From Neobacillus jeddahensis (GTDB lineage Bacteria; Bacillota; Bacilli; Bacillales; Cytobacillaceae), in contig NZ_CCAS010000004.1 of the NCBI RefSeq assembly GCF_000612625.1, forward strand, positions 62,001 through 126,000: a stretch of DNA of 64,000 nucleotides. The letters are read 5' to 3'. Below the pieces are notes generated by a model. It saw nothing but the letters and a program-made list of their open reading frames with translations, made no database searches and was not told the origin of the DNA. Positions 52,026-61,888 of this stretch are shown here, piece after piece. Within the stretch, counting starts at the first letter, position 1. Each line of letters opens with the position of its first letter. Position numbers and translations under genes: made by a program.

Positions 52026-52934
52026 TTACTTTCTTCCAATTATCTCAACCTCTGTTTCCATTTTTACTTCATACTGATTGTAAATCGTATCCTTGACATA
52101 TTGAATTAAGGATAGTACATCCTGCGCAGTGGCGTTACCAGCATTCACAATAAAATTCCCATGCATTTCGGATATTTTCGCCCCACCAATTCTGTATCCT
52201 TTTAATCCCGCGGACTCAATCAATTTTCCCGCAAAATGTGGAAGTGGATTTCGGAAAATACTACCTGCACAGGGAAAATTCCATGGCTGTGTATCTTTTC
52301 GATAATCCTTGTTTTTTTGCATTTGTGAAACAATTGATTCACGATCTCCTGTAGCAAGCTGAAAAACAGCCTCTACCACTATTCCTGAACGTTTTTTTTG
52401 CAGGACAGAGGTCCTGTATGAAAACTCCATTTCTTCGTTCGAAAGCCATTCCATCGTCCCATCATCAAATAAAATATGCGCCCTTGTTAATATTTTACTT
52501 ATGTCGGAGCCATGAGCACCAGCATTCATATAGACAGCCCCGCCTACCGATCCAGGGATACCACTCGCAAATTCAAGACCCGCAAGCCCTTTTTTACTAA
52601 TTAATGTGGATAGACTGACCAAAGAGTGGCCGCTCCCAACGGTAATCTCCGTATCCTTTATCTCGAGATGATTCAGGCCAGTGCTTAGTTTAATAACTAC
52701 TCCTTCAATCCCTTTGTCAGAGACTAGAAGATTAGATCCTCTCCCAATCGCACGCCATTTTATACCATTTTTTTCAATAATCGTCATTACTTGTTTTAAA
52801 TTTTCCACTGATGAGGGTTCTATAAAAAGGTCCGCTGGCCCACCAATTTTAATTGTGGTGTGATTGAGAAGCGGCTCATACATTTTAACCTTCCCAATAT
52901 TTAAATTTTGCAACTCTGTTACGATTGCATCCAT
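52026..52934 (-). CDS. murB: UDP-N-acetylenolpyruvoylglucosamine reductase
   Basis: A 302-residue FAD enzyme making UDP-MurNAc. Motifs: [15 protein letters not shown] (about 30-44), [11 protein letters not shown] (about 74-84), [20 protein letters not shown] (about 130-149), CAGSIFRNP (about 225-233, catalytic Ser) and [12 protein letters not shown] near the C-terminus (Glu). ATG 52934 has AAGGTG six bases upstream; a TTG seven codons earlier is less likely. In order with murG and divIB. Confidence 0.96.
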   Translation of the reverse strand: MDAIVTELQNLNIGKVKMYEPLLNHTTIKIGGPADLFIEPSSVENLKQVMTIIEKNGIKWRAIGRGSNLLVSDKGIEGVVIKLSTGLNHLEIKDTEITVGSGHSLVSLSTLISKKGLAGLEFASGIPGSVGGAVYMNAGAHGSDISKILTRAHILFDDGTMEWLSNEEMEFSYRTSVLQKKRSGIVVEAVFQLATGDRESIVSQMQKNKDYRKDTQPWNFPCAGSIFRNPLPHFAGKLIESAGLKGYRIGGAKISEMHGNFIVNAGNATAQDVLSLIQYVKDTIYNQYEVKMETEVEIIGRK

Positions 52935-52994
52935 ATTTAACACCTTACTTTCCAAGATACATTTATTTCAGTTTATGCTCAAAGATCATTTGGG

Positions 52995-54098
52995 CTACCT
53001 TTGTTTTACGTTTATAAGCTGTTTCATTACTGAATAAAGTCTGCTCGCTGAATCTGGAACACCTATTTTTTTTGCTTTTATTTTCATTTCCTTTAAAGTG
53101 TCTTGATTTAAGAGAATCCGATCAATGTGGTTCACTAGGCTTTTATGATTTAAGTCCTTCTCTAAAAGTAATTCAGCTGCACCATTATCACTTAATGACC
53201 GAGCGTTTTTCTCTTGATGATTATTTGTCACATACGGACTTGGAACGAGGATGCTTGGAATGCCCAGTGATGTTATTTCGGCAATGGTTGTAGCTCCTGC
53301 CCTTGAAACGACTAAATCAATTCCTGCGAGTACCTCTGGCATATTATGAACAAATGGTTTAATCACTACATTTTTCGGATTACCAATTAACTCTATTTCC
53401 TTTTTAACATCCTCAAAATGCACATCACCAGTAATATAAAGAATCTGATAAGGTTTTTCTGCCAATGCTGAGAAGGCTTTAACGACTGCCTCATTAATAG
53501 GTCTTGCCCCACGGCTGCCGCCAAAAATTAACACAGTCGGTTTGGTTGTACTAAGACCGGTCGACAAGCGTCCTTTAATTCCATCCTTACCAATCACTTC
53601 TGAGGCACGTGGGTTGCCTGTAAATACAACCTTATCGCTTGGGAAATATTCTTTTGCTTCATCAAAACAAATAGCTACTTTATTGACATATCTACTTAAA
53701 AATTTATTCGTAAGTCCCGGAACACTATTCTGTTCATGAACAATCGTTGGGATATGAAGCTGCGTAGCCGCATAGACTACTGGGCCACAAACATATCCGC
53801 CCGTCCCAATGACGATATCAGGATTAAATTCTTTAAGGATTCTCTTACTATCCCTTACACCTTTTAGAAATCGAAAAATGGTTTTAACATTTTCGAAGGA
53901 AATCTTTCTTTTAAATCCAGTGATATGAATGGATTGAAATGGAATATTTTCTCTCGAAACAAGTTTACTCTCTAAGCCATTTTTGGTACCTATGTATAGA
54001 AACTCCGCATCATTGTTCTCTTTTTGAATTTCTCTTATTAATGCGAGGGCAGGATAAATATGTCCGCCAGTCCCGCCGCCACTAACTACTATTTTCAT
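52995..54098 (-). CDS. murG: UDP-GlcNAc:undecaprenyl-PP-MurNAc-pentapeptide GlcNAc transferase
   Basis: A 367-residue GT-B enzyme that makes lipid II from lipid I on the inner face of the membrane. Signatures: [18 protein letters not shown] (about 3-20), [14 protein letters not shown] (about 97-110), [18 protein letters not shown] (about 120-137), [13 protein letters not shown] and [22 protein letters not shown] (about 263-284, donor site). Confidence 0.97.
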   Translation of the reverse strand: MKIVVSGGGTGGHIYPALALIREIQKENNDAEFLYIGTKNGLESKLVSRENIPFQSIHITGFKRKISFENVKTIFRFLKGVRDSKRILKEFNPDIVIGTGGYVCGPVVYAATQLHIPTIVHEQNSVPGLTNKFLSRYVNKVAICFDEAKEYFPSDKVVFTGNPRASEVIGKDGIKGRLSTGLSTTKPTVLIFGGSRGARPINEAVVKAFSALAEKPYQILYITGDVHFEDVKKEIELIGNPKNVVIKPFVHNMPEVLAGIDLVVSRAGATTIAEITSLGIPSILVPSPYVTNNHQEKNARSLSDNGAAELLLEKDLNHKSLVNHIDRILLNQDTLKEMKIKAKKIGVPDSASRLYSVMKQLINVKQR

Positions 54099-54229
54099 TT
54101 TCTCACCTCTAAAAAGTTGCTAAACCTATTCTACTATAAAATCAAAAGTAAAAAAGCGAAAGAAAAAAGAATGTTATCTAAATGTAATGAAACCATAGAT
54201 AAGATAAATATCATTTTGTTTCCTATAAT

Positions 54230-54259
54230 AAATAAAAAGAACCCTGCACCGAACAGGGT
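54230..54259 (-). terminator. weak terminator candidate after spoVE
   Basis: On the minus strand ACCCTG and CAGGGT form a 6-bp stem around an 8-base loop, followed by TCTTTTTATTTATT. It lies 7 bases after the spoVE stop. The 167-base spoVE-murG gap is AT-rich and could hold a promoter for murG; none is convincing. Confidence 0.6.
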
Positions 54260-54265
54260 ATCCTT

Positions 54266-55366
54266 TTAAATCCTTGAATAACGGCTAATATTAAGAAGAA
54301 CGCCAATGGCGACTAACATCAATGTTAACGAAGAGCCACCATAACTTAAGAAGGGCAATGTAATACCCGTCACTGGCATAAGTCCTGTTACAACACCGAT
54401 ATTAATCATAACTTGGATGGCTACCATGGCTATTATTCCTACCGCAAGGAAGCTGCCGTATAAGTCTGGAGCACCAAGTGCGATGCGGATTCCCCGCCAT
54501 AACAATAATGCGAATAAAAGCAAGATGAATGAGCCGCCAATAAATCCTAATTCCTCCGATAGAATTGCAAAGATAAAATCCGTCTGTGGTTCTGGTAAAT
54601 AAAAATACTTTTGACGGCTTTCACCAAGACCTAATCCAAATAATCCGCCAGGGCCAATCGCATAGAGTGATTGAATAATTTGAAAGCCACTTCCCAACGG
54701 ATCCGACCACGGATCTAAAAATGAGGTAATTCGCTTTATCCGGTATGGAGCTGATGCAATCAAGCCTATGAATCCTCCGACTCCTAATAGTCCAAGGAAG
54801 ACAAAATGTCGAATCCGAGCGCCTGCAATAAAAATCATCACAACACAAGTCCCCATCATTACGGTACCAGTACCCAAATCAGGCTGAAGCATGATCATGG
54901 CAAAGGCAATAAAGGCAAGACCTAGTGAAGGGACAAGCCCCTTTTTAAACGAAGTTATTACCTTTTGCCGCTCAGAAAGGTATTTCGCCAAAAACGAAAT
55001 CATGGCTAGTTTCATAAATTCGGAGGGTTGAATCGAAAAAGCACCTACCCCGATCCAGCTTCTCGAACCATTGCGCACATTTCCAATTCCAGGAATCAAG
55101 ACGAGAACTAGTAGGAAAAAACACACAATTAGAATCGTCTTCGCCCAAGTCCTCCATGTCCAGTAATTAATATTCATGATAAAAAACATGGCAGCAATTC
55201 CGACCCCTGCAAACAGGGTCTGCCTTTTTGCGAAGAAAAAGGCATCCTGAAATTTATATTCAGCCCAGATAGCACTTGCACTGTAAACCATTATGAGCCC
55301 GATTGCCAATAGCGTAAATGTTACAATCATTAAAATAAAATCAGGGGTTGTTCTCTTTGTCGGCAC
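54266..55366 (-). CDS. spoVE: SpoVE, FtsW/RodA-family peptidoglycan polymerase for spore cortex
   Basis: A 366-residue SEDS membrane protein with about ten helices, the same length as B. subtilis SpoVE and closely similar. It shows GLIMVYSASAIWAEYKFQDA, RNGSRSWIGVGAFSIQPSEF (about 104-123), QPDLGTGTVM, PLGSGFQIIQSLYAIGPGG and a C-terminal GITLPFLSYGGSSLTLMLVA. SEDS proteins are glycosyltransferases acting with a class B PBP, here SpoVD. GTG 55366 has GAGGTGG upstream; five extra codons are possible. Confidence 0.93.
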   Translation of the reverse strand: MPTKRTTPDFILMIVTFTLLAIGLIMVYSASAIWAEYKFQDAFFFAKRQTLFAGVGIAAMFFIMNINYWTWRTWAKTILIVCFFLLVLVLIPGIGNVRNGSRSWIGVGAFSIQPSEFMKLAMISFLAKYLSERQKVITSFKKGLVPSLGLAFIAFAMIMLQPDLGTGTVMMGTCVVMIFIAGARIRHFVFLGLLGVGGFIGLIASAPYRIKRITSFLDPWSDPLGSGFQIIQSLYAIGPGGLFGLGLGESRQKYFYLPEPQTDFIFAILSEELGFIGGSFILLLFALLLWRGIRIALGAPDLYGSFLAVGIIAMVAIQVMINIGVVTGLMPVTGITLPFLSYGGSSLTLMLVAIGVLLNISRYSRI

Positions 55367-55425
55367 TACTATCCACCTCAACTACGAGTTTTAGGGCTTA
55401 GCAGAACCATAGGTGAGACAAGCCC

Positions 55426-56778
55426 TTACTTAAGCTTATGCACCGCTTCGATAAAAATGTCTCCCCTGACTTCAAAACTTTTATATTGATCCCAGCTTGC
55501 ACAAGCAGGAGATAATAGAATGACGTCACCCGGTTCAGAGATACGGTATGCTTCAGGTACTGCCTTGTCAACATTATCGACACGACTGATTAATTTTATT
55601 CCAGCCATATGCCCAACCCGTTCAATCTTTGGTGCAGTTTGACCAAATGTTATTAAAGCTTTAACATTTTTCAAATAGGGAAGTAATTCATCAAATTCAT
55701 TACCACGATCTAATCCTCCAGCAAGTAAAACCACTGATCCCTTAAAAGCTGTAATAGCCTTAATCGTAGCTAAACTATTCGTGGCCTTTGAATCGTTATA
55801 AAATTTCCTTCCATTTATTGCATCGACATATTGCAACCGGTGCCTGACACCAGTAAAGGTTCGGAGCACCTCTTGGATCGCGTTATTTTCTACCCCTGAG
55901 AGTTTAGCTGCTGCCATGGCGGACAAGATATTTTCGAGATTATGTACACCGGGTAGGGCTATTTCACTAATTTCCATTACCTTTTCATCTTGGAACATGA
56001 TCCAGCCATCCCGAATAAACGCACCATCTGTCAGCTCACGCTTTGTTGAAAAAGGGATAATCTTCGCCTTAGAATGGCGAGCGATTTCCATTGTTTCTTC
56101 TTGGTCAGCATTGATAATTAAATATTCCAGTTCGGTCTGATTTTTCGTGATGTTCGCCTTAGCTGAAATGTATTCCTTTCTGGTGCCATGGTAATCTAAA
56201 TGGGCATCATAGAGGTTGGTGATAATCGCTATTTTCGGATTAAAAGTTTCAATTCCCATTAGTTGAAATGAAGATAATTCAATAACAATCGTATTTTCCA
56301 TTGTCGCTTCTTCCGCAACTCCAGAAGCAACGGTTCCAATATTACCAGCTACTAATGGCTGTTTTTTTCCTTCATTTAGCATTTCAAAGACAAGTGTTGT
56401 CGTGGTTGTTTTTCCATTCGTTCCTGTGACCCCAATAAACGGTGCTTCAGAAATTTGATAGGCAAGCTCCACTTCTGTTATAACAGGGATTCCTTTTTCA
56501 AGAGCTCCTTCAATCATGGGATTGTAATAGGGGATTCCTGGATTTTTCACAATAAGTTCGAACCCTTCATCAAGAAGTTCGATTGGGTGGCTCCCACATA
56601 TCACTTTAATTCCTTGTTCTAATAAACCTTGAGCCTCGGGATTTTCCGATAATGGTTTCATATCATTAACTGTGACAAATGCTCCAAGCTTATGTAGTAG
56701 AGCAGCTGCAGTTACCCCACTTTTAGCCAAACCAAGGACAAGAATCTTTTTATGTTGATAAGTTTCAATCTGTTTCAA
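55426..56778 (-). CDS. murD: UDP-N-acetylmuramoyl-L-alanine:D-glutamate ligase
   Basis: A 450-residue Mur ligase. N-terminal Rossmann domain ([15 protein letters not shown], about 14-28), ATP site [19 protein letters not shown] (about 116-134), [28 protein letters not shown] (about 189-196), [10 protein letters not shown] and the C-terminal domain with [15 protein letters not shown] and [10 protein letters not shown]. It adds D-Glu to UDP-MurNAc-L-Ala. Start is directly after the mraY stop on the other side: murD ATG 56778 immediately follows mraY (ends 56779). Confidence 0.97.
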   Translation of the reverse strand: MKQIETYQHKKILVLGLAKSGVTAAALLHKLGAFVTVNDMKPLSENPEAQGLLEQGIKVICGSHPIELLDEGFELIVKNPGIPYYNPMIEGALEKGIPVITEVELAYQISEAPFIGVTGTNGKTTTTTLVFEMLNEGKKQPLVAGNIGTVASGVAEEATMENTIVIELSSFQLMGIETFNPKIAIITNLYDAHLDYHGTRKEYISAKANITKNQTELEYLIINADQEETMEIARHSKAKIIPFSTKRELTDGAFIRDGWIMFQDEKVMEISEIALPGVHNLENILSAMAAAKLSGVENNAIQEVLRTFTGVRHRLQYVDAINGRKFYNDSKATNSLATIKAITAFKGSVVLLAGGLDRGNEFDELLPYLKNVKALITFGQTAPKIERVGHMAGIKLISRVDNVDKAVPEAYRISEPGDVILLSPACASWDQYKSFEVRGDIFIEAVHKLK

Positions 56779-57756
56779 TTACATCCACACCTCGATATAG
56801 ATACCTAGTATCGCTAATATTAAACCCACACTCCAAAATGTAACGACAACTCTCCATTCCGACCATCCCACTAATTCATAATGATGATGTAAGGGACTCA
56901 TACGGAAAATCCGTTTCCCAGTAGTTTTAAAAGAAGCTACCTGAAGAATAACGGATAATGTTTCAATAACAAAAACGCCGCCAATAATGATGAGCAAAAT
57001 CTCTAATTTCGTTAAAATAGCAATGGCTGCAATGGCACCTCCCAGCGCCAAGGATCCAGTATCACCCATAAATACTTTTGCAGGATGGGCATTAAATACC
57101 AAAAACCCTAAAACGGCACCTACGACTGCAACCGAAAAAACCGCAATTTCAAACTCATTCTGATTCCAAGCCAAGACCGCAAATGCCCCAAACGCGATGG
57201 CCGCCGTTCCCGACAGCAGCCCATCAAGGCCATCAGTTAAGTTGACAGCATTAGAGAAGCCAACCAGCCAAAAGATAATTAAAAATACATAGGACCAACC
57301 TAAATCAAAGCTAAAATCCCCAAAAGGTAACGTAATCTCTGTAGATTGACCTGTATGTTTATAGATAAGATAAAAAATGACAGAAATAATAATTTGACCT
57401 AGGAGCTTTTGTTTAGACGTTAACCCTAAGTTTCGTTTTAATACAACCTTAATAAAATCATCTAAAAACCCTAGCAGTCCAAACCCAAATGTCACGAACA
57501 GAAGTAAAAACACAGAAACGGGGATTTCTTCTGAAAATTTCCCTATCATCACCAAGGTAGTAATAATAACAGAGAATAAAATCATTACACCGCCCATCGT
57601 CGGTGTTCCCGATTTTTTTTGATGTGATTTAGGACCTTCCTCCCTGATGCTTTGTCCAAATTTCAATCTTCTTAAGAAGGGAATAAAAATCGGAGACAGT
57701 AACACCGAAACCAAAAAGCCCATAATAATTGTGAAAAAAATAACTTGCTCCTTCAT
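56779..57756 (-). CDS. mraY: phospho-MurNAc-pentapeptide transferase
   Basis: A 325-residue integral membrane enzyme making lipid I from UDP-MurNAc-pentapeptide and undecaprenyl phosphate. About ten helices; conserved [14 protein letters not shown] (about 47-60), [22 protein letters not shown] (about 98-119, Asp pair), [15 protein letters not shown] (about 170-184) and [15 protein letters not shown] (about 228-242), [16 protein letters not shown] 57756 is one base after the stop of the upstream small gene, whose last codons supply the binding site AGGAGGGG. Confidence 0.97.
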   Translation of the reverse strand: MKEQVIFFTIIMGFLVSVLLSPIFIPFLRRLKFGQSIREEGPKSHQKKSGTPTMGGVMILFSVIITTLVMIGKFSEEIPVSVFLLLFVTFGFGLLGFLDDFIKVVLKRNLGLTSKQKLLGQIIISVIFYLIYKHTGQSTEITLPFGDFSFDLGWSYVFLIIFWLVGFSNAVNLTDGLDGLLSGTAAIAFGAFAVLAWNQNEFEIAVFSVAVVGAVLGFLVFNAHPAKVFMGDTGSLALGGAIAAIAILTKLEILLIIIGGVFVIETLSVILQVASFKTTGKRIFRMSPLHHHYELVGWSEWRVVVTFWSVGLILAILGIYIEVWM

Positions 57757-57757
57757 T

Positions 57758-58195
57758 TTATCCCCTCCTTTCCTTGTTATTCATCAGCTTATCAATTATG
57801 ACAGCTATATCATATGTTTGTTTATTTTTATTAAGAAGCATTTTATTTGTTAATTTAAAGTTAGTTATTTCCATCTGTTTATTTGTATCTCCATCTATTT
57901 TTTTGCTATAAAGCATGATTAATTCTCTCATTGCATCTGCCAGATCATTTGTAAAAAAGATTGGAAATTGACTAGGTGTATATCGAGGAAGCTCTCTTTC
58001 TTGCTCCCAAATGGCAGCAATTGCTCCATTTGCTATTGCATCTAATAGCTCTCCGGATCCTTCATTCATTGGAATAAATAACCCTTTGGGCTGAACCGTT
58101 TGCGCATGATCTGTAACAGTATGAAACCACATATCATCCTGGATTCCCTTACTGTTATGAAATAAACCTGCCACATCTTGCAAAGCTAAAAACAT
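57758..58195 (-). CDS. stand-alone protein resembling the MurF N-terminal domain only
   Basis: A 145-residue protein. [20 protein letters not shown] (about 24-43) followed by [19 protein letters not shown] and [20 protein letters not shown] aligns with the N-terminal substrate domain of MurF. The GTxGKTTT ATP site, central and C-terminal ligase domains are absent, and the DGHxF substrate segment is replaced (NEGSGELLD). The tail (about 105-145) is Lys/Asn-rich and unlike MurF. ATG 58195 is two bases after murE with GAGGAGAGATAGGT upstream, and its 3' end contains the mraY Shine-Dalgarno sequence. It may be a regulatory or scaffold protein, or a truncated murF duplicate kept for coupling. It cannot be a ligase by itself. 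Confidence 0.75.
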   Translation of the reverse strand: MFLALQDVAGLFHNSKGIQDDMWFHTVTDHAQTVQPKGLFIPMNEGSGELLDAIANGAIAAIWEQERELPRYTPSQFPIFFTNDLADAMRELIMLYSKKIDGDTNKQMEITNFKLTNKMLLNKNKQTYDIAVIIDKLMNNKERRG

Positions 58196-58197
58196 AC

Positions 58198-59658
58198 CTA
58201 TCTCTCCTCAATTGCTTCCCTAGCTACAAGCCGATCATCAAAATCATGTACTTCCTTGCCAATAATTTGATAGGTTTCATGACCCTTACCAGCTATTAAA
58301 ATAACATCACCCGTAGATGCCTGGCTCACCGCTGCCTGTATCGCCTTTTTCCGATCTGGTATCACTTGGTATGCGTCGCCCTGCACCCCTGCTTCCATTT
58401 CCTTCAATATCGCTAGTGGATCTTCACTTCTAGGATTATCCGACGTGAGAATAGTGTCTGTTGCAAAACGGCAAGCAATTTGCGCCATTAATGGCCGCTT
58501 CGTACGATCGCGATCACCACCACAGCCGACAATCACGAAAATTCTTTTCTCAGCTAAATGCTGAATCGTTTTCAACACATTTTCTAGACTGTCTGGTGTA
58601 TGGGCATAGTCAACAATCACCGTGTAGTCTTGACCAGCATTGACAAGTTCAAATCTTCCTGATACCCCTTCAACACATTCAATTGAATGAATGATTTCCT
58701 CTAGTTCAATTCCAGATACTAATCCAGTAGCGATACTTGCTAATACATTATATACGCTAAACTTACCGATCAACTGCATATTGATGGGAAACTGTTCACC
58801 CTTTAAGACAAGATCAAATTTTGTGCCTCTCGGCGTCATTTTTATATTTTTCGCTTGAAGATCTGCATCTTGATCAATTCCGTATGTAACTACGTGCGCT
58901 GCAGTAGACCTCCTATACATTTCTGAGGCAGGATCATCTCCATTTAATATGGCGAATTTTGGTTTTTTATGGTCGAAGGCATTACCAAGCTGAGCAAATA
59001 ATAAGCTTTTGGCGCGTTTATATTCCTCCATTGTTTTATGGTAGTCTAGGTGGTCTTGTGTTAGATTAGTGAACACAGCAACGTCATAATCACAGCCATG
59101 AACCCTCCCTAAATCAAGGGCATGAGAAGAGACTTCCATGACAGCCAAATTCACACCAGCATCTACCATCTGTTTAAACGTTTTTTGGAGTGTCAAGCTT
59201 TCCGGAGTGGTATTCTTAGCTTCAAATGTCTGATCCGCAATTTTCGTATACATCGTGCCAATCAGTCCTGTATTTTTCCCCACATCTGCGAATATTTTTT
59301 CAATTAAGTGACTGGTAGTCGTTTTCCCATTGGTACCGGTGATTCCAATTAAATGTAAGCCTTTCGTTGGCTGTCCATAAAAAGCGTCAGCGAGCACCGC
59401 CATTACTCTTGTTGTGTCATTAACGATTACCACAGGCACATCCACTGTTAACGGACGCTCGGCGAGAATCGCTACAGCCCCCTGTTTAACTGCGGATTCA
59501 GCAAAATCGTGGCCATCCACAGTGTAGCCTTTGATACAAATAAATAAGCTTCCATTTTGCACCTTACGGTTATCGTTTTCAATCGATGTAATTTCCGGAT
59601 TTTCACCCATATAGGGTTGAATCGGATGCAAATACTCAAGTAGCTTTTGCAGCTTCAT
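58198..59658 (-). CDS. murE: UDP-MurNAc-L-Ala-D-Glu:meso-diaminopimelate ligase
   Basis: A 486-residue Mur ligase. N-domain with [20 protein letters not shown] (about 25-44), ATP site [19 protein letters not shown] (about 107-125), [19 protein letters not shown] (about 200-209), and the DAP-specific DNPRSEDP (about 405-412), which indicates meso-DAP rather than lysine. It attaches the third stem amino acid. ATG 59658 is between spoVD and the small MurF-like gene. Confidence 0.96.
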   Translation of the reverse strand: MKLQKLLEYLHPIQPYMGENPEITSIENDNRKVQNGSLFICIKGYTVDGHDFAESAVKQGAVAILAERPLTVDVPVVIVNDTTRVMAVLADAFYGQPTKGLHLIGITGTNGKTTTSHLIEKIFADVGKNTGLIGTMYTKIADQTFEAKNTTPESLTLQKTFKQMVDAGVNLAVMEVSSHALDLGRVHGCDYDVAVFTNLTQDHLDYHKTMEEYKRAKSLLFAQLGNAFDHKKPKFAILNGDDPASEMYRRSTAAHVVTYGIDQDADLQAKNIKMTPRGTKFDLVLKGEQFPINMQLIGKFSVYNVLASIATGLVSGIELEEIIHSIECVEGVSGRFELVNAGQDYTVIVDYAHTPDSLENVLKTIQHLAEKRIFVIVGCGGDRDRTKRPLMAQIACRFATDTILTSDNPRSEDPLAILKEMEAGVQGDAYQVIPDRKKAIQAAVSQASTGDVILIAGKGHETYQIIGKEVHDFDDRLVAREAIEER

Positions 59659-59779
59659 TTTCTCTCAAATCCTCTCATAACCGTACAAATCTATTTACCT
59701 CTAAAGGTCATCTTACGAAAGTTCCATCTTATTTTACATTAAAATAATTGATTTTGCTATTTAGTTATTAAAGCTTCAT

Positions 59780-59818
59780 AAAATTTTAGGCGGCGGAAAA
59801 CATTCCGGCCGCCTAAAA
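59780..59818 (-). terminator. terminator of spoVD
   Basis: TTTTAGGCGGC and GCCGCCTAAAA form an 11-bp stem with extra inner pairs (GGAA/TTCC), followed on the minus strand by AAAATTTT. It lies 17 bases after the spoVD stop. Confidence 0.8.
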
Positions 59819-59835
59819 TGATTGTTTTAGCTATT

Positions 59836-61755
59836 TTATTCACCTTTTCCAAAGTAAAGTCTAATTTTCGAACCCTCTTTCACCTTTGTTCCTGGTTTAG
59901 GTGATTGTCTAACCACGACATCCCCTTCCCCACTGGCATCAATTTTTAAATTAATTAGCTGCTCTTGTAATTCACTTTTTGACAAACCTACAAAGTCTGG
60001 TAAGGTCAATAATGGAGAGTCTGGCCATTTTACCTTTTTCTCAATTTGGTCCTTCCGTGGCTCAACATCTAGGGCACTTAAACCATCCTTAATAATATTC
60101 CCAACGATTGGAGCACTTACTGTTCCACCAAAAGCCGTTACCCCTTTGGGATTATCAACAGCAACATAGACGACAATCTGAGGATCGTCTGCTGGGGCAA
60201 AACCAACAAAGGATACGATATAATTATTTTCTAAATATCTTCCGTTTTGCGCCTTTTGGGCGGTTCCTGTTTTTCCCCCGACCCGATACCCTTCAACAAA
60301 TGCCTTCCCACCTGTTCCTTGAGCAACCACACTTTCAAGGGCTTGGCGAATTTGTTTAGAGGTATCCTCCGTAATCACTCGTCTTTTTTCAACCGGGGTA
60401 TTTCTCATCACCACTTCTTTCGTAACAGGATCAATTAACTCTTTGGCGATATAGGGCTTGTATAATATCCCTCCATTTATTGCCGCAGATACAGCCGTAA
60501 CCTGTTGGATGGGGGTTACCGAAACCCCTTGTCCAAAAGCAGTCGTTGCTTGCTCAACAGGCCCTACCCGATTCATATTGAATAAGATCCCTGTTCCCTC
60601 TCCTTGCAAATCAATACCTGTTTTTTGACCAAAGCCAAAATCCTTAATATATTTAAACAACTTATCTTTCCCTAACCGTTCTCCAAGCTCCACGAAACCA
60701 GGGTTACATGAGTTTTGGACCACTTCTAAGAACGTCTGGTCACCATGTCCTCCCCTTTTCCAACATTTCAACCTTGCTCCAGCTACCTGGACCGAACCTG
60801 AATCATGAAAATGATCATTTTCCAAGTCAACTTTGCCTTCATTTAGTGCTGCGGCCAGAGTGATAATTTTAAAAGTAGAGCCTGGCTCATAGGTTGACCA
60901 TACAGGGAGATTTCGATTATATACCTCTTGTGGGACATTTTGAAAATTAGCTGGATCAAATGTTGGACGACTCGACATCCCTAAAATTTCACCGTTGTTT
61001 GGGTTCATCGCAATGGCAACCATACCATCTGGATTATATTTCGCCGCAGCAATGTCCAGTTCTCTTTCCATTATTGTTTGTATTTTCGAATCGATTGTGA
61101 GTTTTAAATCTAACCCCTTAACAGGCTGTTCATAATCATCTGCCATTTGGTTCATTCTTTCACCTTTGGCATTGGCATAAAATTTAACTGCTCCTCGTTC
61201 ACCACTTAATTCCTTATCATAGTATTGCTCAAGTCCCATCAACCCTTGGTTATCGATACCAGTGAACCCAAGCACATGCGAAAGATAGCTCCCATTTGGA
61301 TAATGCCGTTTGGAATCTTCACCAATATAGACGCCATCAAGGCCAAGTGCCCTAATTTCTTTTGCCTTTTCATGTGATATTTTTCTGCCTTCTTTAATCC
61401 TTACCGACGATGCACTTTTGGTAATTTCTCGGTAGGCTTTGTCTTTAGGCATATTCAACACCGTTGCCAGTTTTTCTGCAGTGGTTGCCGGATCTTTTAT
61501 TTGCTTAGGAATGACATAAACAGTTGGAGCACTAATATTTGTTGCTAAAGCTACTCCATTACGGTCCACAATTTGTCCTCGCTCAGGTTCAAAAGGGATA
61601 TTCCGACTCCACAAACCTTTTGCACTGTCAGTCAGCGTATCACCAAGGACAAATTGGACATATCCTAGACGCACATCAATAATTAAGAAGGTTAGGAACC
61701 CAACAAATAGTGCAATCATTAGCCGTTTTCGGACAGTTACATTAGAAACACGCAT
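59836..61755 (-). CDS. spoVD: SpoVD, sporulation-specific class B penicillin-binding protein
   Basis: A 639-residue transpeptidase. N-terminal anchor helix (about 12-32), RGQIVDRNGVALATN dimerisation region (about 60-74), catalytic STFKIITLAAAL (Ser at about 293, SxxK), SCN motif NSCNPGFVELG (about 348-358), KTGTAQK (about 492-498) and a single C-terminal PASTA domain (TLPDFVGLSKSELQ). It makes cortex cross-links with SpoVE. Nearly identical in layout to B. subtilis SpoVD. Cysteines near 331 and 349 are conserved redox targets of StoA. Confidence 0.96.
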   Translation of the reverse strand: MRVSNVTVRKRLMIALFVGFLTFLIIDVRLGYVQFVLGDTLTDSAKGLWSRNIPFEPERGQIVDRNGVALATNISAPTVYVIPKQIKDPATTAEKLATVLNMPKDKAYREITKSASSVRIKEGRKISHEKAKEIRALGLDGVYIGEDSKRHYPNGSYLSHVLGFTGIDNQGLMGLEQYYDKELSGERGAVKFYANAKGERMNQMADDYEQPVKGLDLKLTIDSKIQTIMERELDIAAAKYNPDGMVAIAMNPNNGEILGMSSRPTFDPANFQNVPQEVYNRNLPVWSTYEPGSTFKIITLAAALNEGKVDLENDHFHDSGSVQVAGARLKCWKRGGHGDQTFLEVVQNSCNPGFVELGERLGKDKLFKYIKDFGFGQKTGIDLQGEGTGILFNMNRVGPVEQATTAFGQGVSVTPIQQVTAVSAAINGGILYKPYIAKELIDPVTKEVVMRNTPVEKRRVITEDTSKQIRQALESVVAQGTGGKAFVEGYRVGGKTGTAQKAQNGRYLENNYIVSFVGFAPADDPQIVVYVAVDNPKGVTAFGGTVSAPIVGNIIKDGLSALDVEPRKDQIEKKVKWPDSPLLTLPDFVGLSKSELQEQLINLKIDASGEGDVVVRQSPKPGTKVKEGSKIRLYFGKGE

Positions 61756-61804
61756 ACAATGAATGATCCTCCTTTATCCTGCATTCATTAAATATTATCG
61801 TTCA

Positions 61805-61833
61805 TTTATATGCCTGTACTTTTTCAAATAGAA
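61805..61833 (-). promoter_or_regulatory. candidate sigma-E promoter of spoVD
   Basis: On the minus strand TTCTATT (61827-61833), 14 bases, then CATATAAA (61805-61812) resemble the sigma-E consensus (KMATATT / CATACAHT). About 50 bases upstream of spoVD, after the pbpB terminator. B. subtilis spoVD is sigma-E dependent. Confidence 0.6.
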
Positions 61834-61851
61834 CGTCCATACTAGACCAAA

Positions 61852-61883
61852 AACAGGAAAAATCCCGCTTATCAAGCGGGATT
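61852..61883 (-). terminator. terminator of pbpB
   Basis: AATCCCGCTT and AAGCGGGATT form a 10-bp stem around three bases, followed on the minus strand by TTTTCC. It lies just after the pbpB stop. Confidence 0.9.
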
Positions 61884-61888
61884 CCTCG

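Noticed and set aside
51627-52096. Two plus-strand frames across the divIB-murB gap
   Set aside because: No binding site, hydrophobic low-complexity translations, overlap the ends of real genes on the other strand.
57758-58195. Calling this gene murF
   Set aside because: The ATP-binding GTxGKT motif and later ligase domains are absent, so the enzyme name is not supported.
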